From assembly GCA_018398805.1 (NCBI GenBank), contig JAGFBZ010000258.1:186001-250000 (forward strand): a stretch of DNA of 64,000 bases, written 5' to 3'. Position 1 is the first letter of the stretch; every line of letters starts with the position of its first letter. This document shows, one piece after another, positions 24,251 to 37,765 of the stretch. The notes beneath the pieces were generated by a model. That model was not told where the DNA came from, did no database searches, and was given only the letters and a program-made list of their open reading frames with translations. This DNA comes from Hirundichthys speculiger. Lineage: Eukaryota; Chordata; Actinopteri; Beloniformes; Exocoetidae. A program made the position numbers and the translations under genes.

Positions 24251-27200
24251 TATTTCAGGATTTAGAAATGTTTTCAACATCAAAACAAGAAGAAAACCTT
24301 TTCTCTACATGTGAGGTAAACTGGTGAGGTGCATACTGGAAAAAGTCTTTAGCCCATCAATCATACTTGACACCATCTTAATGATCGTTCACTTTGATTT
24401 AACTGGAATATTAGCATTGATGTTTTCAATGTTTGTGATTATTTGTTGTGTTTTCCAGTGAAGGTCTGTTATGTGAAAAAAAAAAAAAAATCAAACCTTT
24501 GTTTAATATACATTATTTGAACCTTTGGGGTATATATTTGAAAAACATCACAACTTAATTCTGACTTCAGGAAAAGTTTATATATTATACAAGGGTTTGT
24601 TTTATATGAAAGCAGAACTAGCGGTAAAATACACCCACATAGCTGTTGTACAAAGGCTGCCATGAGCACAGTCACTTTCACAAACACTCACCAACCCACC
24701 AAATCTATACAACACACCGGACAATCAGACGTTCTTCATCAAAATTAGCCTGGGGAGTGGCACTGCCTCACCCTTGACCTTGTCAGGAGAGAGGAGGAGG
24801 GAGGAGAGTATATCTGTATCAGTGCTGCTCTCCCAGTCTGTCCGTCTCCACCTATCTGTTTTCATTCTTCACCCCACACTATCAGCCAAACTTGAACAAT
24901 TTAAATTCTATCAGGGCGCCGATACATCTGTCACTGCCTTATCTGAGGATAATGGAAAGATTTAGTGGCATTCAGAATTTTATAGAGTCGGCTCCCCTCT
25001 GCTTTACTCTATTGCCACTTTTACTCTGCTCCTCCGTCTCCCATATATCATCTCTCAACGCCCACACAAAATACATACCTCTCTCACACATACAGGCATG
25101 CATACGGCACATACACATGGGAGTTAACATGCATACCATCCCCCTCTAAATCCCTCTCTGCATCTTTCTCTGTCGTGCAGGATCCTTGGCTCTCCAGAGG
25201 GTTTGTTTGGTAGGCTGTATCAGGCCTCTCCAACCCATTTCACTCTCTTGCTTCACTTCTCTTCATCCTCTTACTCCTCCTTTCTCTCTCCATTGCAATT
25301 GCCTGCACGTGCCACCAGCCGCGTCCCAGCAGCATCCCCGGCTGCTCCAGGTTTCACTCGACTTTAGCATTTCTGCTCTGGCATGACACCACAAGATCAG
25401 CATGCTGAGTGCATTTGTGTGTGCGTTAATGCGCATATGTATGAACACCAAGTCTCGGCATGTTCCACTTTATTACTTTACCTTATTATTTTATGCACTT
25501 TAATCATTCAGTCCACTGAAAGACAAAATTGTTTCTGATGAAGTAAATTACTGAGTCTAAGGCTCCGTCCAGCTTAGGAGATTTTCATTTTAAAATTTTA
25601 AAACCTGCAACGAGGTTATATCCAGATAAGTCATGAGCCCGTTTTCCATTTGTCTTACACAGGTAGAAAGTGGTGAAGGGAAGCAAAAAAACTCAAAGCC
25701 CTCTCCCTGATGAGCTGATGCTCCTTCTCTCTCTCTTTCTGTCTCTCATTGACTGTATAAAAAGACAAACCCACCTATCGGTGACATCAGACGCAGTATG
25801 TTGAGTCAATTTCTCTGGTTGATGCCATATTAGATGGAGCACACTTTGCCCATTCCCCGATTCAGAAATGGTTCGAATGGGTGGGACAAACAAGCTTGGC
25901 AGTTGGTTGGTCGACCCCACCTTACCTCAGTTACGATGGCCAACTATTTCAGCTTGGCTTGCAGTCTGTCTGGCTGTTCATTAGCTGACGCCTGCTGTCC
26001 ACTGCTGCAGCCCACGCACCTACGGACCCTTCCAGCCCAACCCAGTCCCATAAATCTGTAGTCCATTTTAACTGATGAGGTACATAAACGCTCCCGGACA
26101 GCGACCATGGAAGTTAATTCCAACGGTCTTTTTTTCTACCAGGCTGTAAGAATATTTATTTCTGCTGGTAAAGTTGGGATCAAAAAATTATCAATATCCA
26201 TTGACTCGCATGTTAAAGAATCCAACTACAATGTCCTCCCACTTCCTTAGTGCCTTCAGCTTTAAAACCTGCCCCTTGGTCTCTCTCTAATTGGTCTGGA
26301 AGTACAGTTTGTATTTTGTGTATCCCAGAAATAAGTCCCATGTAGAATTATTAGTTTTACCTGTTAAATTTGTCCAACTTGGGGAAAAGAAAAGGAACCG
26401 AAAAACAAAAACAAAAATGGCCATCTACCTCCTACAATACAGGCAGCTAAATATGCAAATGTCCTTTGTATGATTATATTTTGAAAAAGACTTTCGTCTG
26501 GGCATTACAAACTTTGATATGGGCTGATCTGATCCGATCTGATCTGTTATGAAGTAACGATGGTAGCAGCTGCTATCAGTGAAAGTCTGCCCAACCTAAA
26601 TATTTGAAAGCAGTCAGTGCAGTTTTTGCCACTTGCATTGAAGCTGATGCTTCAGTGCTCACAAGGACAGGTTTAAGGACAACGTTTAAGCCTGAATACA
26701 GGACCAAACACAAATGCTACCAAACACAGTCTGAGAAGAGATTAAATGGTTGAAGGCTTCTTATAGCCACTTCATCTACATTGACAGCATGTTCTACGTA
26801 CCTCAGTAAACTCATATCTTCTGGAGAAACTGTCTCCTTTTTTGCTTGAAAAATCTGCACCAAGGAGTGCTGAGACTTCTGAGTTCGTTGGACATGGGCC
26901 ATTAAGTGGCTGAGAGTTTAAAAGCATATTCGGATTTATTTTTTTATTTTTTCCCCCAGAAGCTATAAATTCAAACCTTTATGTTCCAAGGTCTTTAAGT
27001 GTCATGATTCTAAAGCCTTAGAAACATTTCAACCATCAAGAAGCACTTAAACTGTCCACTGAAACAATGAACACCTACTCAGAGAAATGCCTTTAGACGA
27101 AGGACAGATTTAGAGAAATAAAAAGGCACTCACAGACGAAAGACTGTGAAAAGAAAATGTTCTGTTTGAGACATGTTTAGGCTAATATCCATACGTTTAT

Positions 27201-28239
27201 CCCCCAGGAGCACCAGTTCAGTCATGTGAACCGTGAACCGATCACATTCACCTGCTCTGCTTGCAGCAACTTTTACAGTTCAAACGCTTCATCTGTGTTT
27301 TGGGCCCCCCACCCCCACCCCAGTCTGCTATCTAGCTTTGCTCATCCCTGCCTGGAGAACTCTTAAACCCAGGTGAAGAGCACATTGTTTCCACCTGTCT
27401 CTCCTCCCACACACACTGACAGCACGGCGACCCAGGCAGCAGTTTGTTTACTCTGATAGAGCTCTGTTTTTCCGCTCATTATTCTCACCTCCTCTCTTCC
27501 CTCTCTCTATCGGACTCGACACAGACATGACAATGACGGTTGTATAACAGTTCATGTGCAAATTAATGCTCATCTCCAAAGTGAAAAGGTCTTCCAGTGT
27601 GTGTGAAACAGGGAAAAGGCAGAAAGGATTCCATTTTTTTCATGAAAGCATTGCTGTTAGACGGTTCTGGGCTGTGGTGCACTGGGATTTAAAGGTTTCT
27701 GACAGTCCTTGTTAATCTGTTAATGTAAGATATTTAGTGCAAAGTTACAAATTAGAGCAAGGAACAGTTTTGCAGTTTGAAGGGCATGGTATTTGATTGA
27801 CATTGGAATAATGATATATGTGAAAATGAGCTAAATTGTTAAATTTTAGACCTTTGAATTTAGCACACAATCTTGTATTTAATAGCCAAATTCAAGTATA
27901 AATTAATCTCATGAAATTTCTTATGGCCTATGAAATGTATGTGTTAAATTCGCATATTTTACACCTTAACCTGTTGTTGCTCAGATTTTATATTGTCAAA
28001 ATGTGTTGTAACAGCAATTTCATCAGTTATGTATGGCTGTCCTGTGCTGACAAAAACACAAAACTGAAAACCAAATAAAGTTTCACAGAAGAAAGCCCAA
28101 GGCTTCCAGGAAAAATGAGAGAGAACACGTTTCGGAGGACACGATAAACCACAAATGTGATATTCACTTTTCAGAGAAACACAGCAACAAAACAGGAAAC
28201 ACAACATTAGAGAGAAAAAAAAAGACAACAACCAAACCG
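24251..28239. other. No gene seen
   Basis: Poly(A) at 24476-24490, a short GATCTGATC-type tandem at about 26524-26546 and a C-rich patch at 27305-27320. Reading frames up to 90 codons have no domain. No transposon termini were recognised. Confidence 0.4.
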
Positions 28240-28372
28240 ATTCAATTCAGTTCAATTCAATTTTATTTGTATAGTGTCTCTTACGATGCCAATTGTCTCT
28301 AGGCGCTTTACAGAGACTCAGAACATGACCCCCGAGCAAATATTATTAACTAAAATTATAATATTAAATGTA
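28240..28372 (+). mobile_element. Fish LINE 3' tail repeat (RTE/Expander-like), copy 2, truncated
   Basis: Matches the first part of 18458-18742: attcaattttatttgtatag, aattgtctctaggcgcttta, acagagac, catgaccccc, then attaactaaaattataat. It ends before the gaaggccagccggg segment, so it is shorter. The two copies share the same uncommon internal words and probably belong to one subfamily. Confidence 0.65.
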
Positions 28373-28700
28373 GATCACAAGAATAGCGTTTCAGGAAACG
28401 CAACAACACGAAAGACAATTAAACTTAACCTGTCACATTTCTTTTTAAAAACAGATCAGGAAAAAAATCAGAAAGATGGTTTATAAAACAAACCTAATAT
28501 AATATTGAGAAAATGATCAGTTTTAAGGGTCAATGTCTTTGGTGTCCCACTGGAGATTCACTCAGAAATGATTACGTTCAGGAACTAACATCATGTTAAA
28601 TATTCGTACACATAATCAGTCGATAGTTGATCTGGGTCATTATCCAAAAAATGTTCCCAGGTCGTGTTGACTACATTTAAAAAAATTCAGAATGAATCAC

Positions 28701-28746
<46 letters not shown>
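28701..28746. repeat. (GATA)n microsatellite, left part
   Basis: About 46 bp of AGAT tetramers, cut off at the left end of the hAT candidate that follows. The array resumes at 30248. Confidence 0.95.
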
Positions 28747-28747
<1 letters not shown>

Positions 28748-30247
28748 AGGGGTGTGAATCTTTCACTCACAAAACGATCCGATTCAAATCTCGATTCACA
28801 GGCTACGATCCGATTCAGGGACGATTCATAAAAAATAGCAAACGATTCGATTTGGTACGATTCGGTACGATTCGATACGGTTCGATATGGTTCGATTCAG
28901 TTCGATTCAATAAAAATTGACAATTTAACCCCAACTACTTATTTTGCTTTATTACTGAGAAGAAAAAGAGAAACACAAATTTAATTTCAAAATAGTCTTC
29001 TTTTGTTTATTTAATGTCCAAGATACAGTACACCAGGCCTACTGAACATAAATTTAGACAACATTAACTTAAGCCTTTACAATATAGCTGGGGGGATAAC
29101 TGACATTACATAATGAAACGCAAAACTCACTTTACAGGTTTGCTAAACTCTGCTCATACTTAAAATCCAATTCTTACTTTCCCTCAACAGAAAATAAAAG
29201 ATAAAAATGGCACAAAGTTTAATTATTCCTGCTAATGTGAGAATACACTGAGCATAAGGCTGAGGTTAGATATCAAAAATAAAAGTTGTTGTTATGAAAC
29301 AATTAAGTTGCCTATTAAAGGCAAAAATTCAGAATGACTAGTGATTCAGTCACTCGTGAACTTCAACAGTAAAACATCACAACAAGATACATGGATACAA
29401 AATTTTAGTAAGCAGTTATAGAAAATAGCATGTTAAATTCAACATGTCTTTTTGATGCCCGTAACTCTGAACATTAGCTTTTCTTAATTTTTTTTTTTAT
29501 TCACAAAAAGCTCTAAAGCTGAGCAACTAATACTTCAGGCATGAAAATCCCTCACCTTTCGGCGAAATTCGCCGTTTTGAAGTCAAAAAGGGTGACCTAC
29601 GTGAATTGTGTAGATCTGAGTTTTCTATTTTGATGGGGGGGGGTGTTGGAGTCTGGAGACTTTTTTTTAATTTAATTATCATATAATTGCCCTAATGAGC
29701 AAACAGAGCACTTCAGAAATCGGCCCTTTAAATGACACTTGGTCAGTAAATCCTGTGCAGAACCAATCAGAGGCCAGATTGTTCCATTATTCCAGTCATA
29801 CGAACATTCTTCATTCCTGTGAACTTGGAGTACTTGGAGGTTACATTGCTAAGCAAGACAAGAAGCAGGACCTAGTGATTTACGCCGGGGTCAAGGCAGA
29901 CGAGCGTACGTTGACATTTCCTACCTACATTTACCAGTGGTGAGGAGCTTTGTATATTTCATCCACGTTGTCTGACATGTTGATACCTGCTCTCTCAGCT
30001 ACATAGTTGACATCACGACTCTTACAGGTAAAACGTCAACACTGGAGTCTCGTGAGAGTTCACGCGCCCGTTGGCACAACAATGGCAGGTATGAGGCGCT
30101 GGAAAACTGATTTGCGGCAGTAAATATGGGATATCGGACCGTTCGTAGTGCATTTTTACCGATCCAGTTCTCCATTGACCGATGTACTCGGATGTCATAG
30201 GTCACACAATGATAACCGATTCAAATCAGTTTATCTTTACACCCCTA
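28747..30247. mobile_element. Candidate hAT element, 1.5 kb, inserted in a GATA microsatellite
   Basis: The left end is AAGGGGTGTGAATC and the right end, read inward, TAGGGGTGTAAAG, so a mutated TAGGGGTGTnAA terminal repeat. Subterminal DNA is full of CGATTC/GATTCG words on the left and GATTCAAATC on the right. It sits between two halves of a GATA array, and 8 bp atagatag at both junctions fits a target duplication, although a microsatellite would match anyway. Small frames inside (29695-29943 plus, 29999-30205 minus) have no recognised domain. Confidence 0.7.
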
Positions 30248-30278
30248 ATAGATAGATAGATAGATAGATAGATACTGT
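30248..30278. repeat. (GATA)n microsatellite, right part
   Basis: Continuation of the array at 28701-28746 after the 1.5-kb insertion. Confidence 0.95.
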
Positions 30279-30696
30279 TTTGTTATTTTAATTCCAAATT
30301 TCAGGATTTCAGTGGAAAGATGTTTTTTTTTTTATCGTGAAAAAAATCATATTTTTAGTTTCATGCTACACTTGCTGCTTTTTTGGAAAGACTGCACCAG
30401 GTTTGTCTTCAGGTCTTCATCCAAAGCAACTGAAGAATATTCTCCTTTATTTTTTGACATTAATATTAGTGCCATTCTTGTCAAAAAAAAAGCGAAGTAA
30501 AAATCCCCTTGTGTCACGTGTTTTGCCATGTGTTCATTTTTTAAAACTTTTGTCAACATTTTGGCCACTGGATGACATTATAGACCTGACACAAAAATCT
30601 TTTTTGAAAAATTTAGAACATTTCATGGTGCATGTCAAATAATCTTCATACAAAACTGTTTTTGTAATTCAACAAAAAGTGAAACATAATCTCTTT
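30279..30696. other. No gene seen
   Basis: AT-rich DNA with several overlapping frames of up to 101 codons on both strands and no domain. Confidence 0.4.
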
Positions 30697-30920
30697 TGGG
30701 TGGCCGTGGAGTAGTGGGTGTAGTCGGCTGCCCTCCAACCAGCAGGTCACTCAGCTCTGTCATGTCCCAGAGTGTCCCTGGGCAGGACACTGGACCCCTT
30801 ATTACCCCGGACACTCACAGAGCTGGTCCCCAGCCTGGATAAATGCGAAGCTGTGCCAGGAAGGGCTTCCAACGCAAAACCAAATCAAATATGCAGAGCA
30901 CAATGATCCGCTGTGAAGGG
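30697..30920 (+). mobile_element. tRNA-derived SINE with fish-type tail
   Basis: The head ggtggccgtggagtagtggg resembles a degraded tRNA-type box A region. The body has gtgtccctgggcaggacact, and the tail has gtgccaggaagggcttcc, aaccaaatcaaatatgc and gatccgctgtg. The tail order is that of a widespread fish SINE tail and is shared with the minus-strand SINE at 46008-46171. Box B is poorly preserved and no clear target duplication was found. Confidence 0.68.
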
Positions 30921-30986
30921 AAAACGTTAGATAAGTTTTTTTTTTTTGTTTCATCAGCCATGTATTCTACTCTTGAGGAATATGTA

Positions 30987-31017
30987 AAAAAAAAAAAAAA
31001 AAAGGGGGGGGGGGGGT
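30987..31017. repeat. Poly(A)/poly(G) junction tract
   Basis: About 18 A followed directly by about 14 G. This is a long mononucleotide junction likely to have uncertain length in the assembly. Confidence 0.9.
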
Positions 31018-34000
31018 GCATTTGAGGGTGTAACAGCCTGCAATAGAATCTAAAAAAAGTCTGACTGCATGCAGGAACACTGAAGTCTAGAGTGCTCTTG
31101 AGCAATAATCTCTCTCTGGTCCGTGACTTTGGTCTGATCTTTTGAGTCTTGTGTAAACTCGGCCCTCACAAAGCATCTGTTTCCTCTGGCCTGCAGGGTC
31201 GACGGACTGTCACACGTGTACTCTTACACACAAATGTGGATATACATGCGTAAGTTTCAGAAAGACCTCCAGGTCTGAGTAAGTGCGTTAGAATCTGAAG
31301 TCAACAGTGATTCAACGTTTTATGCAAAGTGGATTAGGACCTTATCGTAAAGTCTCTCCCTTTTTCCCTCCCTTTCCCTGTTATGCCAGTTGTTTGTATT
31401 TTTTCACTACTGGTGAACAGTTATCTTGCCCTTTGCTTCACTAAGATAGCTTTAAAAGACAGATTTAAAACCACTTGCATGGGAATGATTAGCCATGAAC
31501 ACAAAACAAATATGTCCTCTAGCTGAGTTGGTTGTTCAGGGAAAAAAAAAAAAAAGCCTTGTGCTTTATTCTGTGAAACATTTACCCATTTACCATCACT
31601 GCATAGTGAGGCTAAAGGTGATGGATGTGGCAAATGAGTTTGTGAAGCTGTTATAATAATACCTTACAATGCAATGGGTGCTGCCTCCAAAATACCTGAC
31701 AACCACAATCACTTATATTGGTGGACAAGAGTGAATATTGCAGAGACAAAAAAAAATACACTCCAGCAACCACTCTGAGAGAATGAAACAGTTTTCTCCA
31801 CAGCTGATATCCTAATTTACTTCCATAGATCATTGTTCTGTAACAAAAAGAAAAACAAATGTTTCCAGGAGTGATTGCCTCGATTAAAAATGTGAGGCGG
31901 TCAAGTTGTTTAGGGAAGACAAGCCAGGAGGCTAATTCAAGTGTGAACTCAAGTCAGATGCACATTGCTTTGATTTATGAGCATTATTTGTTCATCAGTT
32001 GTCAGTAGCCGGATGTTTCTTTTAAAATGATAGTTCTAAAACCAAAAGGCAACACAGAGGCTGTGGCATCCTGGGCCTGGACTATATTTGCCATTTATAA
32101 TGCAAGTTTGAATGCATCACAGCTGTATCTTGCATTCGTTTGGCACGTCAGTCGAGCCCGTCCCAAGAAGTTACGGCCGGCTGTGTTTGGTGTTGTTTGT
32201 CACAAGGGCAGCGGTCCGACGCAGAAAGTCATCAAACGTCGCAGAAGATGCGCAAAAATACCGTGCATGTTATTTGTCGTCAATTTCCCGCATCGGTAAA
32301 ATGAGACAAACTCCTGATGATGACGTTGATGTAGTGGCCTAATGTAACACCTCCGATGGAGCTCGAGTTGTTTTCTCTGCCGTGATGTCATCAAAACAGA
32401 AGAATAACGTGGAGTTGGAGGTGTATGCTGCCCCCAAGTGGAGACCTCTGGTATTACATGTTTGGCCCACGTAGCGCAGAAGCGAGAAATGTTCACAACA
32501 CAGCTGGTTGTTTATGCGAACAGACTGGCCTTTCTTAAGAGATCTCTGGAAGTGCCCAGTGATAAGATTTATTTATATTTTTCAACTTTTCTACTGTCAC
32601 GGTAATTTAGTTTAGGTAGGACCAGTAGTTCTGAGTTCTGAACCATAAATATGAACAAACTTATTTTCATGTATTTGGAAATTTAAAATAGACTGGAAAA
32701 TCTCAAAAGTGAGATCTGTTGAGCCTTAATTTTAAAACATAAGACTATTATCTCAAGGAAATAACTGGTGGAATTATGATGTTGTACCACTAAATGCCTG
32801 GTGGCGAAATGCCCTGAAATATTTTTTAAAAAGTAAAACATTAAAAAATAAACCCTTTAAGTATTATCATGACTTTAATCCGGTTCCCATTTTGAAGACA
32901 AGATTTTCATATTTTACTCGAAATGGCAAGAATCTAAAAACAATTAAGTTCTCTGTGTTTTATTTTCTGCCATGTAATAAAATTATAACCTAATGTGGCT
33001 TTCGCTGCACAGCTGATTGGCTCGTCTGCATCTGGAACCTTTCACCTGAACCGATTTTAATGTGACATTTTAATCAGATTCCACACGAGTATGCTTGAAT
33101 GTGTTCATCATCATCATTAATATTATAATGATGTATTTTAGCAATGAGTTCCCGTGTCTCATAATTGCTGCTTAGCAGAGGCCGTTCCACTCTGCCAAGA
33201 ACATAATTCAGGACAAAACACTGACTAATTTTTTTAGCATGAAAATGGTAAAATGTAAAAAGATGAATATTGGCACGGCAAATCAGCCGTTGGCAGGTTT
33301 GCTCCTGAAAAAACTGGAAAAAGAAAATTGTTTTCAGACTAACTATTGATATTAGCTGAGCGCGAGGCTTGCTTCCTGGACACGCTCTGTAATACCGGGA
33401 GTTGGAACACATCGCCTTGTGTTGGAGGGGCCCGGCGTCTTTAACAGGCACCGTCATGGCCATAAGTCATTTCTGTCAGACAAGAGAGAAAATCAAAACC
33501 CTCTGTCACAGCGAGATAGTTGGCTCAATGAAAAGGTCTCTGCAGCACACCCGCTCTGACTTGCTGTCACACACATATGAGTGAGCCTGCACAACTCCGT
33601 CCCTCCTTATTTTCGCTCATTGCCGGCTGAGTGTGCGCCTCCTTTTACTTGTGCATGCCAGTGTCTGTCTGTGTATGTGGCTGCATGACTGTGTGTGTGT
33701 GTATCTTCACATTTGTTGTGCACTCACGCAGCGTTGGGGTTCTGTGTGTCGCTCCTCCGCCGGTTCAGCACTAATGAGGCAGGTGACAGTGTGGGTCTGA
33801 GCGCTGGAGCGGGCCTACAGACTACCGCCTGGCTCTGCGTGACAACGTGGTGGGACGGACACCAGTGAACGGAACAGCCGAGGGGGGGAGAAAAAAATAT
33901 GTTGCACAGAAAGGCTGTCAATTCATAGTTTCAATAGTTCGGGAATGGGCACACCCTCACCGGCATCTTGTAAAGTTTTATTTGAATTATTTCCTGCAAA

Positions 34001-36519
34001 TGAATTTCCAAACATTCGGTGGGAGGCGCGCCGGGAAATTGGGAAACCAGATAAATGGGGGGAAATACAATAAAGTTTTGCATTGTGTCGCATTACTTTT
34101 TCATGAGAACACTTCTATTCTTGTCAAAAGTGAACGGTAACATCTTCCAAGTCATTCAGCTCAAACCTGATACCAATGTGGCATCCCAATGACAAGCGAA
34201 CAACCGCGAGCGCACCGCGTTGCACCTGGAATTAGAATGCACATCCGCGTGCGCCTTGACTCGTGATCAAATTTCAATCCCCCGGCTCGATATGCAAACG
34301 CTTACTTCAAGTCTGTGTGCGAATACTAAACTCCAGACTGGTGTCTCGTTCAGTTTTCAGTCAGCTCAGAACCAGTCTCAACCCGGAGCAGGAAATAACA
34401 TCCAAATATCTGTATGGATACAGCCATACAGCACACATATACAGTCTGTACTTCTATGGAAGAGTAACTTTTTGAATAGTAACACTGCTCTCAAGCTTCT
34501 TTTTTAATTCTCAGTCCAGTTAAAGAGATGCTAAATTAATCCAATGAACTGGGAATCTTTTTCAGAACCTTTGGATGTAATCAAATCATCACATCAAGAA
34601 TCTGGATTGAATGGAATCATGACGCCTAAAGACTCAAGGCGCTGAATTTTACCGCGTTTATCTGCAGCGTTGAAACTGGCGCTCAGTGCCTCCCACTGCG
34701 CTCATTGTGTTTCCAGATGCACTGAGTGACTCTTTATAATTCTGAGCCCACTCTGAAATATGAAATAGTGGCTAAAATATGGGAGCAGAATGTTTTTATT
34801 AACTGAAAATTAAGGAGATGCTTTCACTGGCAGATGTAGACCATTTCTTTGAGGAGAATTAACATTTTTTGGTGGTAACTTAAAATTAGATCTCATTACA
34901 TGTTTAAAAAATGTCATCTCAAAAATACATTTGCATTACTTAATATTCTTTTTTTTTTTCTTTTGAAGAGCTGTCAACTATTATAAAGAGCCTCAGTGAA
35001 TTTACTTATACTCCCCGTGAGGATCTTTGGGATATGGAGAGCCTTTAAACAGCTTTTAGTTCATCATTAAGTGATAAGTCTTTCTCAAAACTGTGTTAAC
35101 TTCATTTTGTGTGGAAAAAAAACATGTATTAATGTTATCTCAAAACTCATAAAGTGGGAATTCCACTAAAATGTAGTTGGCTGGAGCTGGAAATTGGATG
35201 TGAAAATAACAGAATAAAGGGCTAAGTAGACAGATGGACCATAGTTTGATATAGTGGAATTGTACAGGGAGGATATTGATGATGTACTAGTCTTATCTGT
35301 AAAAAGACAGGTTTTCGTGCTGGAATGTTTTCTCACTGACATTTGGTTTGCACACAAACACACACACACTTTATCCTCGAGTCTGGCTGTTCAACAATCT
35401 CTGTTGGGTATCATCATTTTTCTCATATCTATAAATATCAAACTGTTTTCTCTTTTTTTCCTTTTTTTTCCCAGCTTCCTTCCTCTCTTCTCTCCCTCCA
35501 TCTTCTGTTTGCTCCTTTTCTGGGTCACCTGCTCGGTTCAGCCCTGACTGAGATATCGGAGCTGAGTTACATTCACAGTTTAATGGATGTGGGGGGTGTG
35601 CACGTGCACACAGAAACACACACACAAGCACATGCTTTTGAGACATTGTTCCAGTGGATCCAATTCCATGCTGAATGGATTGTCACACTGAGTAAAACAT
35701 GATATAAATATTATAAGGGCGCACTCACAGATTGCTACCTCTCTACGACTGATTGACGGCTATATGAGTGCACTTAAAGCAAATTTTTCACTGTCAATCA
35801 AAGAATAGGGGTCTCTTCTTCACTGAAGGCTTCCAGAAGAGTTGCCTTATCGTATTTCACAAGCTTTAACCTCAGAATTCTTATAGCCGGAGGAAGATTT
35901 AGCAGTTTGTGTTATCAAAAGGATTCTGTGACATGTTAGCACACTTAGCTGAGCTAACTGTACGTCATAGACGGCATGAGATGCATGTCTAATGGAGAGT
36001 TTTGTTTCCAAGCTATATTAAAGTCCATTTTTATGTCTTTTTCAGCACAAATTAAAGGTATCTCTTTGCTAGTTGAAGGATTTTATTGGGAACATTTCCC
36101 ATCAGACACTCTCCAAAAGTGCGTTCTTCAGTGCCTTTTACGTTCAAAAAGAAGTATTGAGTTCTGCTTTTGTGAGGACATGATTAACCTGCAGCTTAAA
36201 TCATGTGATTTAGAGCCTTTATATCTTTGCCTTTTGTGTCAAATGAAGCCTCACAAGCAGAGCCTTAGTTCCGCTCCAACGGCCTCACCGATCTGCGTTC
36301 CAGCTGTGATGTGGCAGCCGGACTTGATCAAGGCGCTCAACTTTATATTTTCAGAAGCGTCTCAGAAGAGGGTAACATTACATGCCTGGTCTATTTTTGA
36401 TCGAAACTGAGTCAAGCAGGAAGTCAGACTCAGGTGCGACCAAGAGAATCTGTAGTATTTCAAAATAAAGCAGACAAAGTCCACCATAGGTTTATGACAC
36501 CCAACTCAAACTTCATTAA
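31018..36519. other. No gene seen; one CpG-containing patch
   Basis: Bases 32140-32490 are richer in CpG than their surroundings and carry overlapping frames (32027-32299, 32112-32342, 32200-32496) without a known domain; they could be a CpG patch or an unrecognised element. CA tracts lie at 35354-35370. Frames at 33074-33463 (minus, 129 codons) and 35976-36410 (plus, 144 codons) have no domain and are of chance length. No transposon ends were recognised. Confidence 0.4.
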
Positions 36520-37765
36520 CACACCCATTAAAAACAGCGCTAAAGGAAAAAGTAGTTGAACCAATTGACTAATTACCATAAAAAAAAGAGAAAAAGGTTA
36601 ATTGGAGTCAGTAATTTTCCCCAACTGGAGACCAGTTAAACCAGTAATTGTGGAGTTGTGGTTTAAAAGCTACTTTCATGAGACAGTCAAACATTTTTGC
36701 TCTTTATAAGATGTGCTGATGTGAACCATGCCTCGTAAAAAGATCTCTGGAGACGCGTGAACAAGAGTGGTTGACCTGCATAAGGCTGCACGGGGATACA
36801 GAGTCATCTCAAAATGTTTAGGCAGTCCACAGTCCACAGGCAAAATGTCTTTAAATGGAGACTGTATTGTACCGTGGTGACTCTTCCTAGGAGTGCACAC
36901 TTGGTCAAGATGACTTGGAGGACAGAATCCTCCGTAAGGAAAAGAAGATCTCACAAGTCGCAGCTAAAGCCTTGAGGACATCACTAGAATTGCTACCGTC
37001 TCTTTTCATGAGCGATACCATACATACCATACATACCATACCGTTGAACAGGAAGGACATCCATGGCAGAGAAAGACACTGCTCTCCAAAGGAAAAGAGA
37101 GGGTGAAAAAAAAAGCATTCCTGTGCTTCCGTTAAAAGCCACAAAATGTGCAAAAAATGATACAGAAGTTGAATTGTTCCAGACGAATACTCAGCACTTA
37201 GCTTTGCTCACCAACAAAGCATCCAGTGTTGAAGCATGGTAGATGGATCACCATGATTTGGGCTTGGTTTGCTGCCTCGGGGTCTGGACCACTTGCCATC
37301 ATTGAAGGGGAAATGCATTCCTAACATCAACTGAAGTGGTTAAACCTTAGTAGAAGTTGTGTGATGCAGCAGGACAATGAATCGAATTGAATTGAAGTGA
37401 ACTGATCACAAAGTGTATTCAGAAGAATAAAATCTGCTTTTTTGAATTGTCAAGTCAAAGCCCCGACGTTAACCCCATAGAGATGCTATCAGTGTGTCTG
37501 AAGTGAGCAGTTATGTAAAACGAAAAGGTCAAAAGCTCCTCCTGAATGTTATTCAGGTCTAATCTAAAGATACAGAAAGCACTTCCTTAGAATCATTGCT
37601 GCCATAAGAGGTTCAACCAACCAAATGATTAATGGATGGGTTCAATAAAAACACAGGAAATTATAATTGTTTTATCAGCTTAATAACAGTATGTCTATCC
37701 TTTGACTTATGTGAAGATGAGATAAAGTTTTATGGCAAATTAATTCAGAAAATCAGTTATTTCCA
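36520..37765 (+). pseudogene. Tc1-like element with dead transposase (copy A)
   Basis: Broken frames give the parts of a Tc1 transposase in order. The paired helix-turn-helix linker reads VAAKALRTSLELLPSLF near 36960, then LNRKDIHGRERHCSPKEKR, then the catalytic-region blocks MIWAWFAASGSGPLAIIEG (about 37253), QQDNES (about 37368) and NCQVKAPTLTP-type sequence before the last acidic position. The 3' part ends in the gttcaataaaaacac-type tail of this family. Many stops and frameshifts are present. A short CATAC repeat expansion at 37016-37041 interrupts the helix-turn-helix region. It is the same family as 60960-61795. Confidence 0.8.

Noticed and set aside
28701..30278. CRISPR-like or satellite array
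   Set aside because: The regular repeats are a simple GATA tetramer array, without spacers.
33074..33463. 129-codon minus-strand frame
   Set aside because: No domain; runs through unremarkable AT-rich DNA.
35976..36410. 144-codon ATG-initiated frame on the plus strand
   Set aside because: No domain, no neighbours, no repeat match. A rough stop-frequency estimate says about one such frame is expected by chance in six frames of AT-rich DNA this long.
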